Below, in pieces: positions 25,299 through 33,349 of a DNA stretch of 64,000 bases. Source of the stretch: Bradyrhizobium ottawaense (lineage in GTDB: Bacteria > Pseudomonadota > Alphaproteobacteria > Rhizobiales > Xanthobacteraceae); contig NZ_CP029425.2 of NCBI RefSeq assembly GCF_002278135.3, positions 1,054,001-1,118,000 on the forward strand, given 5' to 3'. The position numbers were made by a program, and so were the translations under genes. Numbering within the stretch: position 1 is the first letter of the stretch; each line of letters begins with the position of its first letter. Below the pieces are notes generated by a model. It saw only the letters and a program-made list of their open reading frames with translations. It was not told the origin of the DNA and searched no databases.

Positions 25299-25344
25299 AA
25301 TCCTTCAATTTGTCTCACAGGTCCTGACGGCGAACACCCTTCGA

Positions 25345-25603
25345 CGATGAGGCGCGCGCCGTGAAGTTGGCCAACGACACCGAATTTGGGCCGATTTCCT
25401 ACGTCTACACCGAGGACCTGAAGCGTGGTTTGCGCCTTTCCGGGCAAATGCAGAGCGGCATGGTCGCGCTGAACAGAGGACTTGCGTCCGATCGGGCGGC
25501 GCCCTTCGGTGGCAGCAAGGCAAGCGGCCTCGGTCGTGAAGGCTCGAACCGAAGGCATCAAGGAATACCTTGAAACCAAAGTACATTGCGGTCTCGCTCT
25601 AGC
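25345..25603 (+). pseudogene. Aldehyde dehydrogenase C-terminal fragment
   Basis: Reads VKLANDTEFGPISYVYTEDL, KRGLRLSGQMQSGMVALNRG, AAPFGGSKASGLGREGS, then after a one-base shift EGIKEYLETKV. This is the last ~80 residues of a succinate-semialdehyde-type aldehyde dehydrogenase (conserved PFGGxKxSGxGREG). The 5' part was replaced by the IS3-type element. It points toward the FAD monooxygenase that follows, so both may come from one catabolic gene set. Confidence 0.85.
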
Positions 25604-25819
25604 GCGCGATGGGTAGTCGTGTGCCGATCTTTGGACGAGCGGATCGAGCCCGACGACGTCATTGAAATGGATGTAAGCGGGATCGGTGTTGCGCTTGGTG
25701 GTGCTCGGCGAGAGCAGGATTGGTAGGTTACAGAATACAATGCTTTTCATAGAACGCGGCGGCCCCCGGGGGGTGATCGCCAAGAAATAAAAAAGATACC
25801 AACAAGTGGAGGAGGAGAA

Positions 25820-26953
25820 ATGGGCGCGGTGAAGAAGGTTTTCATCGTAGGTGGCGGGATTGGCGGCTTGACGGTCGCCCATGCGCTTCAGCGGATAGGC
25901 GTATCTACCAGAGTCATTGAGATGGGAGATAAGCGTGACCGGATCGGCACCGGTATCACGCTGCTGGGGAATGCCTTGCGGGCACTTGCCGAATTGGGAT
26001 TGGTGGATGCCTGCCTCGAAGGCGGCCTTGGTTGGGATACCGTGTCGGTACGCGATGGCGCGGGAACGATTCTGAGCGAACAGTCCTCACCAAGAATTTG
26101 GGACGCTGATCGTCCAGCCGCACTGGGACTCATGCGGCCACGTCTGGGACAGATTCTGGAAGACTTTGCGACGAAGAGCGGCGCGAAAATCGATTTCAAC
26201 ACAACGATCACCCGTATTGATCAGGACGATCGAGGGGTGACGGTTCAGCTATCGAACGGCGAGACAGATCGCGCCGATCTGCTGATCGCTGCGGATGGAG
26301 TCTATTCCAAGATCCGCCAGAGCATCTTCGGCGACGAGTTCAAGCCGCACTACGCCGGCCAAGGGGTATGGCGTTATACGGTTTCTCGCACCGAGGCGAT
26401 GAATGGCTTCGTCCTGTACCGCCTTCCGACGGGCCGCGTAGTTGGCGCGCTGCCGCTATCGAAGGAATTGTGCTATCTATTCTTCCTGGAAAGCACGGAC
26501 GAAAAGCTTCGTATTCCGCAAGATCGGGTGTGCGACTATCTCCGTAACCTGCTCGCCCCCTTTACGGCGCCCGAACTGGTCGCGGCTGCCAAGGTGATCG
26601 GCGAAGACAAGCACATAAGCTACCGCCCATTTGATGTCTTGATGATGCCAGCCCCCTGGCACCGTGGCCGTGTCGTGCTGCTCGGCGATGCTGCCCATTC
26701 GTTGATGCCGCAAATGACATCCGGCGGCGGAATGGCGATCGAGGATGCGCTGGTTCTGGCCCAGGAACTGAATCGCAACGACGATCTGGAGACTGCGCTC
26801 AAGACCTATTGCCGACGCCGCGAAGAAAGAGTCGGGCGCGTATACGACATTGCATACGCCATTTGCCGGGAAGAGCGCAAACCGGAGCATGGCCGCGACT
26901 ATTCGATGGGCCTTCTTCGTGAAGGCTACGCGTTTCTGGCTGCGCCCGTCTGA
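25820..26953 (+). CDS. FAD-dependent aromatic-ring monooxygenase family protein
   Basis: A 377-residue flavoprotein. FAD-binding GxGxxG in FIVGGGIGGLTVAH (residues 8-21), the DG motif LLIAADGVYSKIRQSIFG (about 155) and the GD motif GRVVLLGDAAHSLMPQMTSG (about 285) are all present and correctly spaced. These enzymes use NAD(P)H and O2 to hydroxylate aromatic or enol substrates, as in salicylate or 6-hydroxynicotinate hydroxylases; the substrate is not evident. GTGGAGGAGGAG precedes the ATG, a very strong ribosome-binding site. The full family length is present and no frameshift is seen, so it may be functional although flanked by fragments. Confidence 0.9.
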   Translation: MGAVKKVFIVGGGIGGLTVAHALQRIGVSTRVIEMGDKRDRIGTGITLLGNALRALAELGLVDACLEGGLGWDTVSVRDGAGTILSEQSSPRIWDADRPAALGLMRPRLGQILEDFATKSGAKIDFNTTITRIDQDDRGVTVQLSNGETDRADLLIAADGVYSKIRQSIFGDEFKPHYAGQGVWRYTVSRTEAMNGFVLYRLPTGRVVGALPLSKELCYLFFLESTDEKLRIPQDRVCDYLRNLLAPFTAPELVAAAKVIGEDKHISYRPFDVLMMPAPWHRGRVVLLGDAAHSLMPQMTSGGGMAIEDALVLAQELNRNDDLETALKTYCRRREERVGRVYDIAYAICREERKPEHGRDYSMGLLREGYAFLAAPV

Positions 26954-26981
26954 TTAGAAGCAGGCGAAGTCACATGGGAAT

Positions 26982-27213
26982 TTGACGGACGTCGCTACCG
27001 CGGTGGATCGGCCACATCCGTGGACTGAAGGTAAACTCTGTAGCATTTTGGCCGACAACAAGCATGTCACGACAGGGGAAATGCATGACAAGACAAGCAG
27101 GTTCGTTGCAGGGATGGATTTTGACCTCCGCCCATGGATGACGGTGTTCGGAGTGGTCCTGCTATCGCCAGTCCTGCCACTTGCGCATTCGGGTTTTGTG
27201 CGAAATCCTTCAT
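26982..27213 (+). other. Possible small ORF or fragment
   Basis: A TTG-started frame MTDVATAVDRPHPWTEGKLC, SILADNKHVTTGEMHDKTSR has even composition for its first ~50 residues and then runs into IS6-type sequence. I recognise no family. It may be the start of a gene once co-transcribed with the monooxygenase (28 bp after its stop) and now truncated. Confidence 0.3.
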
Positions 27214-27745
27214 CATGAACGGTGGTTGTATTTCCGGTTTCCCTTAAGCTTGCGCTTGGTCAAGGAAATGCTGGCGGCGCGTGGCATTGGCATGACCTAT
27301 GAAACCGTGCGCCAGGGGGGACGGAAATTCGGCAAGCTGTTCTCCGATCGGATCCGTCGAGCGCGCTCCCACCCGCGGTGACAAATGGCATCTGGACGAG
27401 GTCGTTATCTCGATCGCGGGCGAACAACATTGGCTCTGGCGCGCTGTCGACCAGAATGGCTTCGTTCTCGACGTCTTGATCCAGCGCCGAAGAGAGACTC
27501 GCGCGCTGCCCAGCGGCTCATGAAGAAGCTCTTGAAATCCGCCGGCACGCCGCCGCGCGTGATGATCACGGATAAGCTGCGTTCGTACGGCGCTGCGAGG
27601 GCGAAGATGGGCTTTCACGTCGAACATCGCCAGCACAAAGCTCTCAACAATCGGGCCGAGAATTCTCATCAGCCGACGCGGCGACGCGAGCGGATCATGA
27701 AGCGTTTAAAATCGTCCCCATCAGGCTCAACGGTTTCTGTCAGTT
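27214..27745 (+). pseudogene. IS6-family transposase, frameshifted copy
   Basis: Fragments in successive frames: RWLYFRFPLSLRLVKEMLAA, RGIGMTYETVRQ, then HPRGDKWHLDEVVISIAGEQ, WLWRAVDQNGFVLDVLIQRR (first and second catalytic Asp), LMKKLLKSAGTPPRVMITDK, NNRAENSHQPTRRRE (Glu). Several small deletions (for example between QRR and LMKK) break the gene. Same element as 4386-4650. Confidence 0.88.
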
Positions 27746-27925
27746 CACGATCAGGTCGCGAACCTTTTCCACATCCCCTATCCCGGAGCCGTCACGGCCG
27801 ACTTCCGTCGAGCTTCGCGCGAACGAGCCTTTGCGACTTGGCGCGAGATCTCCAGGACAAGCGCTATCGCCGACTCTCGACCTCTGAGACTCGCCTCCTT
27901 CAGCTCGGCGATCGATTAGTTGACG

Positions 27926-28052
27926 ATGCCTGCGATGGACCTCGGCTTCATCGGGCTTGGCCACATGGGTGCGCCAATGGCGCGGAACCTGCTAAAGGCT
28001 AGCCATCATCTCATCGTCTACAATCGCACGCGCAGCGATATTGAAGCCCTAT
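27926..28052 (+). pseudogene. 3-hydroxyisobutyrate dehydrogenase-type N-terminal fragment
   Basis: Starts [40 protein letters not shown], the NAD(P)-binding Rossmann start of a beta-hydroxyacid dehydrogenase (GLGxMGxPMAxNL). After about 42 residues an IS701-type terminal repeat begins at 28053 (CACTACTTTGG), so the gene is cut. The remaining frame ends at a TAG at 28088 inside a group II intron. Confidence 0.85.
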
Positions 28053-28426
28053 CACTACTTTGGGTGCGCCGGGAGACCGGCAAGGAATAGATGGTGGAAG
28101 TCCATTGCGATGAAGGTGTAGCGAACCACATCGGCCCCGAGCCGTGCGCAGGCGTCCGCGAGGGTGTCGGCGAAGCGTCGGTAGGGGAGCATGCAGGCCA
28201 GCCATTGAGCCGCGAAACAGTGTTATCTCGGGAGCCGACGCTGTCCAAAGAGCGGAAGGCAATATGGGCGAGTGCGCAAACGCGAGCACCCGTCCAACCC
28301 GGCGTGGTCGTAGACCCTGGCATGTATGGAAGCTCCTTGTACGGGAACCGGGATATCTCCGGGTCGGCCATCTTCCTTCTCGGAGGAGATGGTCCGCAGC
28401 GGGAAGGCGAGGAGCTGTAGCCGCTG

Positions 28427-29905
28427 ATGCACGACACGGAGAAGTCTGACTCTGGCATAGTAGCTGAGAAGCCAACGAACAAAGCCGGATTACTGGCGGC
28501 GGAGTGGGCGGAGCCAAGGCCGGGGACCAAGGGAAACGCGGAACAGCAGCGCATGCACCGGACACAGGGCCGGGCTCGCATGACCCAGTCGCTGGACCGC
28601 GTACGGACAGCCGCAAGGCTGAGGAAGAAGGACCGGTTCACCGCGCTCTTTCACCACATCAATGTCGATACACTGCGGGCGGCGTTCTTTGCGCTCAGGC
28701 GTAAGGCTGCTCCCGGAGTGGATGGCATGACGTGGGAGGACTACGAGGAAGATCTCGAGCCCCGGCTCGCCGATCTGCACAAACGGGTCCAACGAGGAGC
28801 GTATCGCCCGCAACCGTCTCGCCGGACGTACATACCAAAGGCAGACGGCAAGCAGCGCCCGTTAGCGATCGCGGCTCTCGAAGACAAAATCGTCCAGGGC
28901 GCCAACCGTCATCGTGCTCAACGCCATCTACGAAGGAGACTTCTGTGGCTTTTCCTACGGGTTTCGGCCCGGCAGAGGACCACATGATGCGTTGGACGCG
29001 CTCTGCACAGCGATCGAGACGCGGAACGTGAACTGGATCATTGACGCCGACATCCAAAACTTCTTTGGCGCAGTCAGTCAACCTTGGCTGGTTCGCTTCT
29101 TGGAACATAGGATCGGCGACAAGCGCATCATCCGCCTCATTCAGAAATGGCTGAAGGCGGGGGTGTTCTCGAAGACAGCGTCGTAGCCGCTGATGACAGG
29201 GGAACGGGTCAAGGTTCGGTGATTTCACCGCTTCTCGGCAACATCTACCTGCACTACGCTCTCGACCTGTGGGCCAAACGCCGGCGACAGCGCGAGGTCT
29301 CCGGCGGCATGATCATCGTGCGTTACGCGGACGATGTAGTAGTCGGCTTTGAGCGCGAGGATGACGCACGTCGTTTCCTTGACGCGATGCGCGCGAGACT
29401 GGAGGAGTTCGAGCTGACGCTCCATCCGGCCAAGACCCGCCTGATTGAGTTTGGTCGCCATGCGGCGGCTCAACGCAAGCAGCGCGGACTCGGAAAGCCG
29501 GAAACCTTTGCGTTCATGGGGTTCACGTTTATCTGCGGCAAATCACGCCAAGGGCGCTTCCAGCTTCAACGGAAGACCCGTAGCGACCGCTTGCGAACCA
29601 AACTCCGCGAAATCAAGGAGGAGCTAAGGCGCCGAATGCACTGGCCGATCCCTGCACAAGGGAAATGGCTGAGGCAGGTCTTGACCGGCCACTTTGCGTA
29701 CTTTGCTGTCCCGACGAATGGCCGAGCGCTCAATGCGTTTCGGTTCTATCTGACCGATCTCTGGAGGCGGACGCTTCGGCGGCGCAGTCAGCGGACCTGT
29801 CTGACCTGGGATCGCATAACGCAGATCACCGATGACTGGCTCCCCAAGGCTCGCATCCTTCATCCATGGCCGAAGCTGCGCTTCGCCGTCAAACACCCGA
29901 GGTAG
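28427..29905 (+). pseudogene. ltrA: Group II intron reverse transcriptase/maturase, frameshifted twice
   Basis: N-terminal part to about 28890 (VDTLRAAFFALRRKAAPGVD, RTYIPKADGKQRPLAIAALE, DKIVQGA), then a frame change into VLNAIYEGDFCGFSYGFRPG, DADIQNFFGAVSQPWLVRFL, then a second change near 29165 into DDRGTGQGSVISPLLGNIYL, the catalytic YADDVVVGF and the maturase X domain (GKWLRQVLTGHFAYFAV). No C-terminal endonuclease domain is visible. Two single-base indels make the protein non-functional, but the RNA could be served in trans by another maturase. Confidence 0.92.
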
Positions 29906-29978
29906 GAGCCCGGTGCCTTAATTGGGCTCGCCGGGATCTGCGCGGGGGGCGCCCAGTGATGGGTGTCCCTACCGCGAA
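29906..29978 (+). ncRNA. Group II intron domain V/VI
   Basis: Directly after the maturase stop: GAGCCCGGTGCC, a short loop, then CTCGCCGGG form the domain V stem; GGGGGGCGCCCAGTG and GGGTGTCCCTACC form domain VI ahead of the 3' splice junction at 29978/29979. Confidence 0.75.
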
Positions 29979-30003
29979 CAGAATGCGTTTGCGCCACTGC
30001 TTT

Positions 30004-30459
30004 TCAAGGATTTGCTTTCGGCAATATGGGCATTGCTGAGGCGGCGGCCGAAGGATGAGATCGACGATGGCATGGCGTGCGGCGGGCATGGTTGGTTGAG
30101 GCGGAGGCCCGTTGATTCTTTTTTTTCCGCCCCGCGTATGCGAGGCGACGATGTTGCAGGAAGGCGTAGGCAATCATTGTCATAAGGGCGTGGCGATGAA
30201 GACCTTGCCATGATCGCCCTTCGAAGTGATCAAGTCCAAGCTCCTCCTTCATATCGACAAGGCTGTGCACGACCCGCGTCGGATCGCGCCGATCCGGGAA
30301 CACCCGGGCCAGATTGTCGGCCAAGCCGAGACGCCGCTCGGCCATCGCCAGAAGCATCACGCCCCCGTTCGAGGTTAGGCGCCCACCATCGAAGGCAGCT
30401 GTGACTTTCTTGGCGTGAATGGCTGGAAACGAGAAGGGCGGAATCGTATCGTCGGTCAT
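30004..30459 (-). CDS. In-frame chimera: IS1380 transposase N-terminus fused to IS701 transposase C-terminus
   Basis: Residues 1-71 ([57 protein letters not shown]) are the start of an IS1380-family transposase. From [20 protein letters not shown] onward it is identical to the C-terminal 80 residues of the IS701 transposase at 57998-59311. The join near 30250 shares GAAGGAGG-type microhomology and keeps the frame. No complete catalytic domain remains, so transposase activity is not expected; a DNA-binding product is conceivable. Confidence 0.85.
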   Translation of the reverse strand: MTDDTIPPFSFPAIHAKKVTAAFDGGRLTSNGGVMLLAMAERRLGLADNLARVFPDRRDPTRVVHSLVDMKEELGLDHFEGRSWQGLHRHALMTMIAYAFLQHRRLAYAGRKKKNQRASASTNHARRTPCHRRSHPSAAASAMPILPKANP

Positions 30460-30585
30460 GGCGGGCGTGGCGTTCGCGGTTGGAGGTGATGGGGTTGGCT
30501 TCACAACCGAATCCTACGCCGTATGAGCGCTTTACACCACGCTCGCCAGCCTCTCGGGCGCCTCTTACGAATAAGACAGGTTAGT
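30251..30585 (-). mobile_element. IS1380-family left end
   Basis: Carries the transposase start and, at 30566-30585, the terminal sequence whose complement reads CTAACCTGTCTTATTCGTAA. Related ends in the opposite orientation are at 32426 and 33047. Confidence 0.8.
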
Positions 30586-30631
30586 CGGTCCGACCCGTCA
30601 TGTTTTTGGGGTTTCGGACAAGGTTCTGACG

Positions 30632-31036
30632 ATGACGCTTTCATCCGTTTTGATGGCGGATCGCGAGGCCCGTCCTGATTGGTATGCAGTTGGCATTGCC
30701 ATGATCGTCGTGGATCGGCTGGTTCACAACTTTCTGGTCCGAACCGGGATTTTGGAGCAACTTGGCATGGTTCATCCGTACGGTCCCCGTTGCTATGCAG
30801 ACGGCGGCTGCGCCGAGGTCTTGCGGCGCGTCTCGGCACAGATCGACGCGCGCCAGTTTGATCGTAATTTTCCGGCGGATTTTCCGCGCTTTGTTCAGCA
30901 CGCTCTTTGGCGTTACTGCGCTGCTGACGGTTTGAACGTCTGCAACGGCAACAATATTGATGATCGCAAGTCATGCGATCTTTCGTCGTGTATTGTTTAC
31001 AGTAATTGTGCCAAAAAAGCGCGGAAATTACAGTAA
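30632..31036 (+). CDS. Hypothetical protein, Cys-rich tail
   Basis: A frame of 134 residues; the credible core is GIAMIVVDRLVHNFLVRTGI, LEQLGMVHPYGPRCYADGGC, DFPRFVQHALWRYCAADGLN, VCNGNNIDDRKSC. Spaced cysteines suggest a metal site or disulphides. I recall similar short ORFs in other Bradyrhizobium genomes but cannot name a family. After codon ~115 the sequence becomes AT-rich and the tail (SSCIVYSNCAKKARKLQ) may be non-native. Confidence 0.45.
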   Translation: MTLSSVLMADREARPDWYAVGIAMIVVDRLVHNFLVRTGILEQLGMVHPYGPRCYADGGCAEVLRRVSAQIDARQFDRNFPADFPRFVQHALWRYCAADGLNVCNGNNIDDRKSCDLSSCIVYSNCAKKARKLQ

Positions 31037-31230
31037 TTATCTTCTATTTAAGCGCAATTTTTCTGCAGCTAAATTATTGCAATCATTGCGCTTTTGGATG
31101 ATATGCTTTATTATACTTACGACGAGATTGTTTGAACGCTCTTCTCGTCTTCAGCAAAGGAGTCGTCCAATGACAAGACCGCCATTGCCGGGAGCATCCC
31201 GCAGGACCAGCGACAACGCCGTTTCAGAAA

Positions 31231-31249
31231 GGGGCCCAAATCGGGCCCC
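31231..31249 (+). terminator. GC hairpin just upstream of a small gene
   Basis: GGGGCCC-AAATC-GGGCCCC, a perfect 7-bp stem with a 5-base loop, followed by TTCGGCTTTT. It looks like a rho-independent terminator. Only 12 bases separate it from the ribosome-binding site of the next ORF, so it might act as an attenuator. Confidence 0.55.
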
Positions 31250-31271
31250 TTCGGCTTTTCAGGAGGGCAAA

Positions 31272-31538
31272 ATGGCCAAGCCCAATCTCACGAACCAAAA
31301 GACACTCTCCGCCTCGGCAATCATCGTTTACGGGATCGACGCGACCGGCAAGCCGAAGGCCGGCCGGTTTCCGGAGCGCCAGGCGGCGGCGGCCAAAAAG
31401 GCCGCGCGCTCACTCAAGCTCGCTGTTTGCAACGTCGATCGACCAGCTCTTGTCGAAATCGTTGCGAAAATTCCGGTCGGACGCGTTCACGACCAAGGCA
31501 GTCGCTTCTGCCCTACATCAAACGCAGCTTGTACGTGA
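31272..31538 (+). CDS. Small basic hypothetical protein
   Basis: 88 residues beginning MAKPNLTNQKTLSASAIIVY with CAGGAGGGC upstream. The first ~75 residues (GIDATGKPKAGRFPERQAAA, AKKAARSLKLAVCNVDRPAL, VEIVAKIPVGRVHDQG) are Lys/Ala-rich and look coding. I know no function. The end (FCPTSNAACT) may be displaced: the adjacent frame reads KIPVGRVHDQGSRFCPT differently and the next segment is non-coding. Confidence 0.5.
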   Translation: MAKPNLTNQKTLSASAIIVYGIDATGKPKAGRFPERQAAAAKKAARSLKLAVCNVDRPALVEIVAKIPVGRVHDQGSRFCPTSNAACT

Positions 31539-31670
31539 GCGTCACGACAGGATCACCGGTTCCCGGGCTTGACTTGCGCGGAATGCTCTGGATAGCGCGG
31601 TCGGGATGATTGACGCCGCCGGGGCGCGGTGATGGGGTGATCCCGGTTCGGAGCGGGCAACGGGATCAGA

Positions 31671-31910
31671 ATGAACAGCGAGTCGCAGCTGCGCGAGAAG
31701 CTTCGGAAGATCGAGGCGTTGTTCGTGGGGGCCGGAACTGCTGGTGAGCGCCATGCGGCGGAAGCCGCGCTGCAGCGGGTGCGGGCCCGGGTCGAGGAAC
31801 TCGCTCGCCACGATCCACCAATCGAACAGCAATTCTCACTTCCCGACCAGTGGTCTCGGCACCTTTTTCTGGCGCTTTGCCGCCGATATGGGCTGCGGCC
31901 GTTTCGTTAG
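31671..31910 (+). pseudogene. DUF2786-type N-terminal fragment
   Basis: Reads MNSESQLREKLRKIEALFVG, AGTAGERHAAEAALQRVRAR, FSLPDQWSRHLFLALCRRYG then LRPFR stop. The LREKLRKIEALF...GERxAAxAALQRVRxR start is typical of DUF2786-like proteins of mobile regions, normally about twice this length. The stop comes where the oppositely oriented HNH gene ends, so a rearrangement joined two truncated genes tail to tail. Confidence 0.6.
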
Positions 31911-32403
31911 CTTTGAGCGTCTTCAGCAGCCAGCGTTCGACATCATGACCGGACAGCAAGTACGGCAAGACGGCTTCGCTCGATTCCAAGCAGTCCCTGA
32001 GGCCGGCAAAGAATATCTTGGCAGCGGCATCCAACGGCGACAGCGCGCTGTTGTGTCGTCTACAAAGGCAGTTCGCGGTGAGATTCTTTGGAGCCAGCGC
32101 CTTTGTTTCGCCTGCTTCGAGCCAAGGCAGTCCAGAGGCCGTGAAATTACCGTCCCCGCGAAGTATTTCGATCACAGCCTCGCTGATCAGATGCTCGCCG
32201 GAGATTGGCGCTTCGCAATTTCCCAGCTCCTGCATGTAACAGCGTTCAAGTGTCGTACTGGGCGAGCCGGATCGAAGGTCAAGCCCTGAAGCCGGCTTGT
32301 GCCATCGAACACCATCAAAACAGCAGGAAGCCGATTGTCGCCCCGATCGACAACGACAAGGTGCCACCTTCATTTCCTCAAGTCTGCGCTTGGCTTCACC
32401 CAT
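31905..32403 (-). pseudogene. SEC-C/HNH-type protein, 3' truncated
   Basis: Begins MGEAKRRLEEMKVAPCRCRS with a SEC-C-like zinc motif (CRCRSGRQSASCC), then a Cys/His set CEAPISGEHLISEAVIEI and NCLCRRHNSALSPLDAAAKI that fits an HNH-type nuclease or zinc-binding fold. After about residue 166 the frame passes into antisense of the preceding fragment, so the C-terminal part is lost. The ORF as such stays open to 31666, but this is not native sequence. Possible defence or restriction role is inference only. Confidence 0.55.
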
Positions 32404-32425
32404 CGGAGTGACCCCCAGCGGCAGT

Positions 32426-32445
32426 CTAGCCCGTCTTATTCGTAA
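32426..32445 (+). repeat. 20-bp IS1380-type end, copy 1
   Basis: CTAGCCCGTCTTATTCGTAA, identical to 33047-33066 and in the same orientation; the complement of 30566-30585 is a close variant. It lies just before the tts-box-like element of the GNAT gene. Confidence 0.85.
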
Positions 32446-32467
32446 AGGACCGGCTCATGCGTCGGCT

Positions 32468-32498
32468 TTGTCAGCTTTCTGTCAGCTCGTCCAAATAG
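32468..32498 (+). promoter_or_regulatory. tts-box-like element
   Basis: TTGTCAGCTTTCTGTCAGCT followed by CGTCCAAATA. The first half (GTCAGCTT) and the AGCT of the second half match the TtsI-binding consensus, with the downstream C in place; the inner GAA and the final CATA differ. It is directly upstream of the GNAT gene on the same strand. Confidence 0.55.
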
Positions 32499-32510
32499 TA
32501 GCTCGTTGTG

Positions 32511-33050
32511 ATGAGAACCAATTACAACAACTGGCCCTCCGACGGGCAAAGTGTGGACCAGCAGCGCGATGCGCTGGCCGGCACTTCTGGCGCAGATGGT
32601 GCTGCTTTTACGGCCGCTTTAGCTGCTGGACCAGCGTCTTCCGCTTTTGACAAGAGGACAGGTGTGTCAGTCCGCCTACACAGAGTAAGTAGCAATATTG
32701 GCAACGCCCAAAGTGTTTCTTTGTTTACTGATGCCAATGAACGCAATAAGGTGGGAGCGATGACCGTGGCGCCGGGGCGCAACAGTTTGCGAATTCTCAG
32801 CATAGAAAATCTCGGCCGGTCGAGGTACAAAGGGGTCGGGACGGCTATGATTGAAGTCGCCGATCATACTAGGCAGTCCGCGGGCCTTTCCAAGCTATCC
32901 CTTCTCTCTCAAGATGAAGGAGCTTCAGCATTTTTCTACAAGAAGGGATTCCGGTTTGCGGACGAGGGCAAGAATGCGGAAATGCGGACTGTCATTTCCA
33001 ATCCACGATACGTCTCAGATGAAATTCTTATGGGCGAGATGGAGCGCTAG
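32511..33050 (+). CDS. GNAT-family acetyltransferase, type III effector candidate
   Basis: A 179-residue protein. Residues ~1-55 are polar, Ser/Ala/Gly-rich and low in acidic or bulky residues (TNYNNWPSDGQSVDQQRDAL), as in type III secretion signals. Residues ~60-160 are a GNAT fold: SLFTDANERNKVGAMTV, LRILSIENLGRSRYKGVGTA (acetyl-CoA-binding R/Q-x-x-G-x-G/A as RYKGVGTA), LSLLSQDEGASAFFYKKGFR. The ATG at 32511 is only ~12 bases after the tts-box-like element, which is short, so the mRNA start may differ from other effectors. Its TAG stop lies inside the second 20-bp IS1380-type end, so the C-terminus may have been set by that junction. Effector status is inferred. Confidence 0.7.
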   Translation: MRTNYNNWPSDGQSVDQQRDALAGTSGADGAAFTAALAAGPASSAFDKRTGVSVRLHRVSSNIGNAQSVSLFTDANERNKVGAMTVAPGRNSLRILSIENLGRSRYKGVGTAMIEVADHTRQSAGLSKLSLLSQDEGASAFFYKKGFRFADEGKNAEMRTVISNPRYVSDEILMGEMER

Positions 33051-33235
33051 CCCGTCTTATTCGTAAGAGTGCGCCTGAGGGCTGGCGAGCGTGGTGTAAA
33101 GCGCTGATGCGGCGTAGGATTCGGTTGCGAAGCCACCCCATCACCTTAAACCACGCCCGCCATGACCGATGATACGATTCTGCCATCCTCGTTTCCAGCC
33201 GTTCACGCCAAGAAAGTCACAGCTGCCTTCGATGG
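33047..33235 (+). mobile_element. IS1380-family end, copy 2
   Basis: Begins CTAGCCCGTCTTATTCGTAA and continues with the IS1380 leader and the transposase start ([25 protein letters not shown]) before being cut at 33236 by the IS21 element. Together with 32426-32445 it brackets the GNAT gene. Confidence 0.8.
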
Positions 33236-33349
33236 TGTCATTCGGCTTGCAATATTGACCCCCTAAGCCGGGGGATCGGCGTCCAAAATTGCCCCCCTAC
33301 AGGTTGGTCTGTTGCGCTGCCTGCTTCGTAACAAAGCAGGTGGTGGAGG

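Larger units (their letters stand above)
19930..25316 (-). mobile_element. Second IS3-family type, copy 2, carrying nested insertions
   Basis: orfA (24888-25298) and the start of orfB (24514-24842) lie at the right, the rest of orfB (19935-20544) at the left. The gap is another IS3 element (20548-24510) inserted with a 3-bp GCC duplication (20545-20547 and 24511-24513); joining the two sides restores the sequence seen unbroken at 9730-9760. That inner IS3 in turn contains an IS21 element (20946-23538). The outer ends are approximate. Confidence 0.85.
28064..29978 (+). mobile_element. Group II intron, complete ends
   Basis: Starts GTGCGCCGGG (the GUGYG-type 5' end) at 28064 and ends CCCTACCGCGAA at 29978. 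Both borders are fixed by comparison with the uninterrupted IS701 end at 57972/57973. About 360 bases of structured 5' RNA precede the maturase ORF; domain V/VI sequence (about 29906-29978, CCCGGTGCC and CGCCGGG paired) follows it. Length 1915 bases. Confidence 0.9.
28053..30250 (-). mobile_element. IS701-family element remnant, interrupted by a group II intron
   Basis: The first 11 bases CACTACTTTGG (28053-28063) and the stretch 29979-30250 (CAGAATGCGTTTGC onward) together match 57962-58243 of the intact IS701 copy. The intron lies between them. At 30250 IS701 sequence joins IS1380 sequence inside a fused ORF, so only the transposase C-terminal end survives. Confidence 0.85.
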
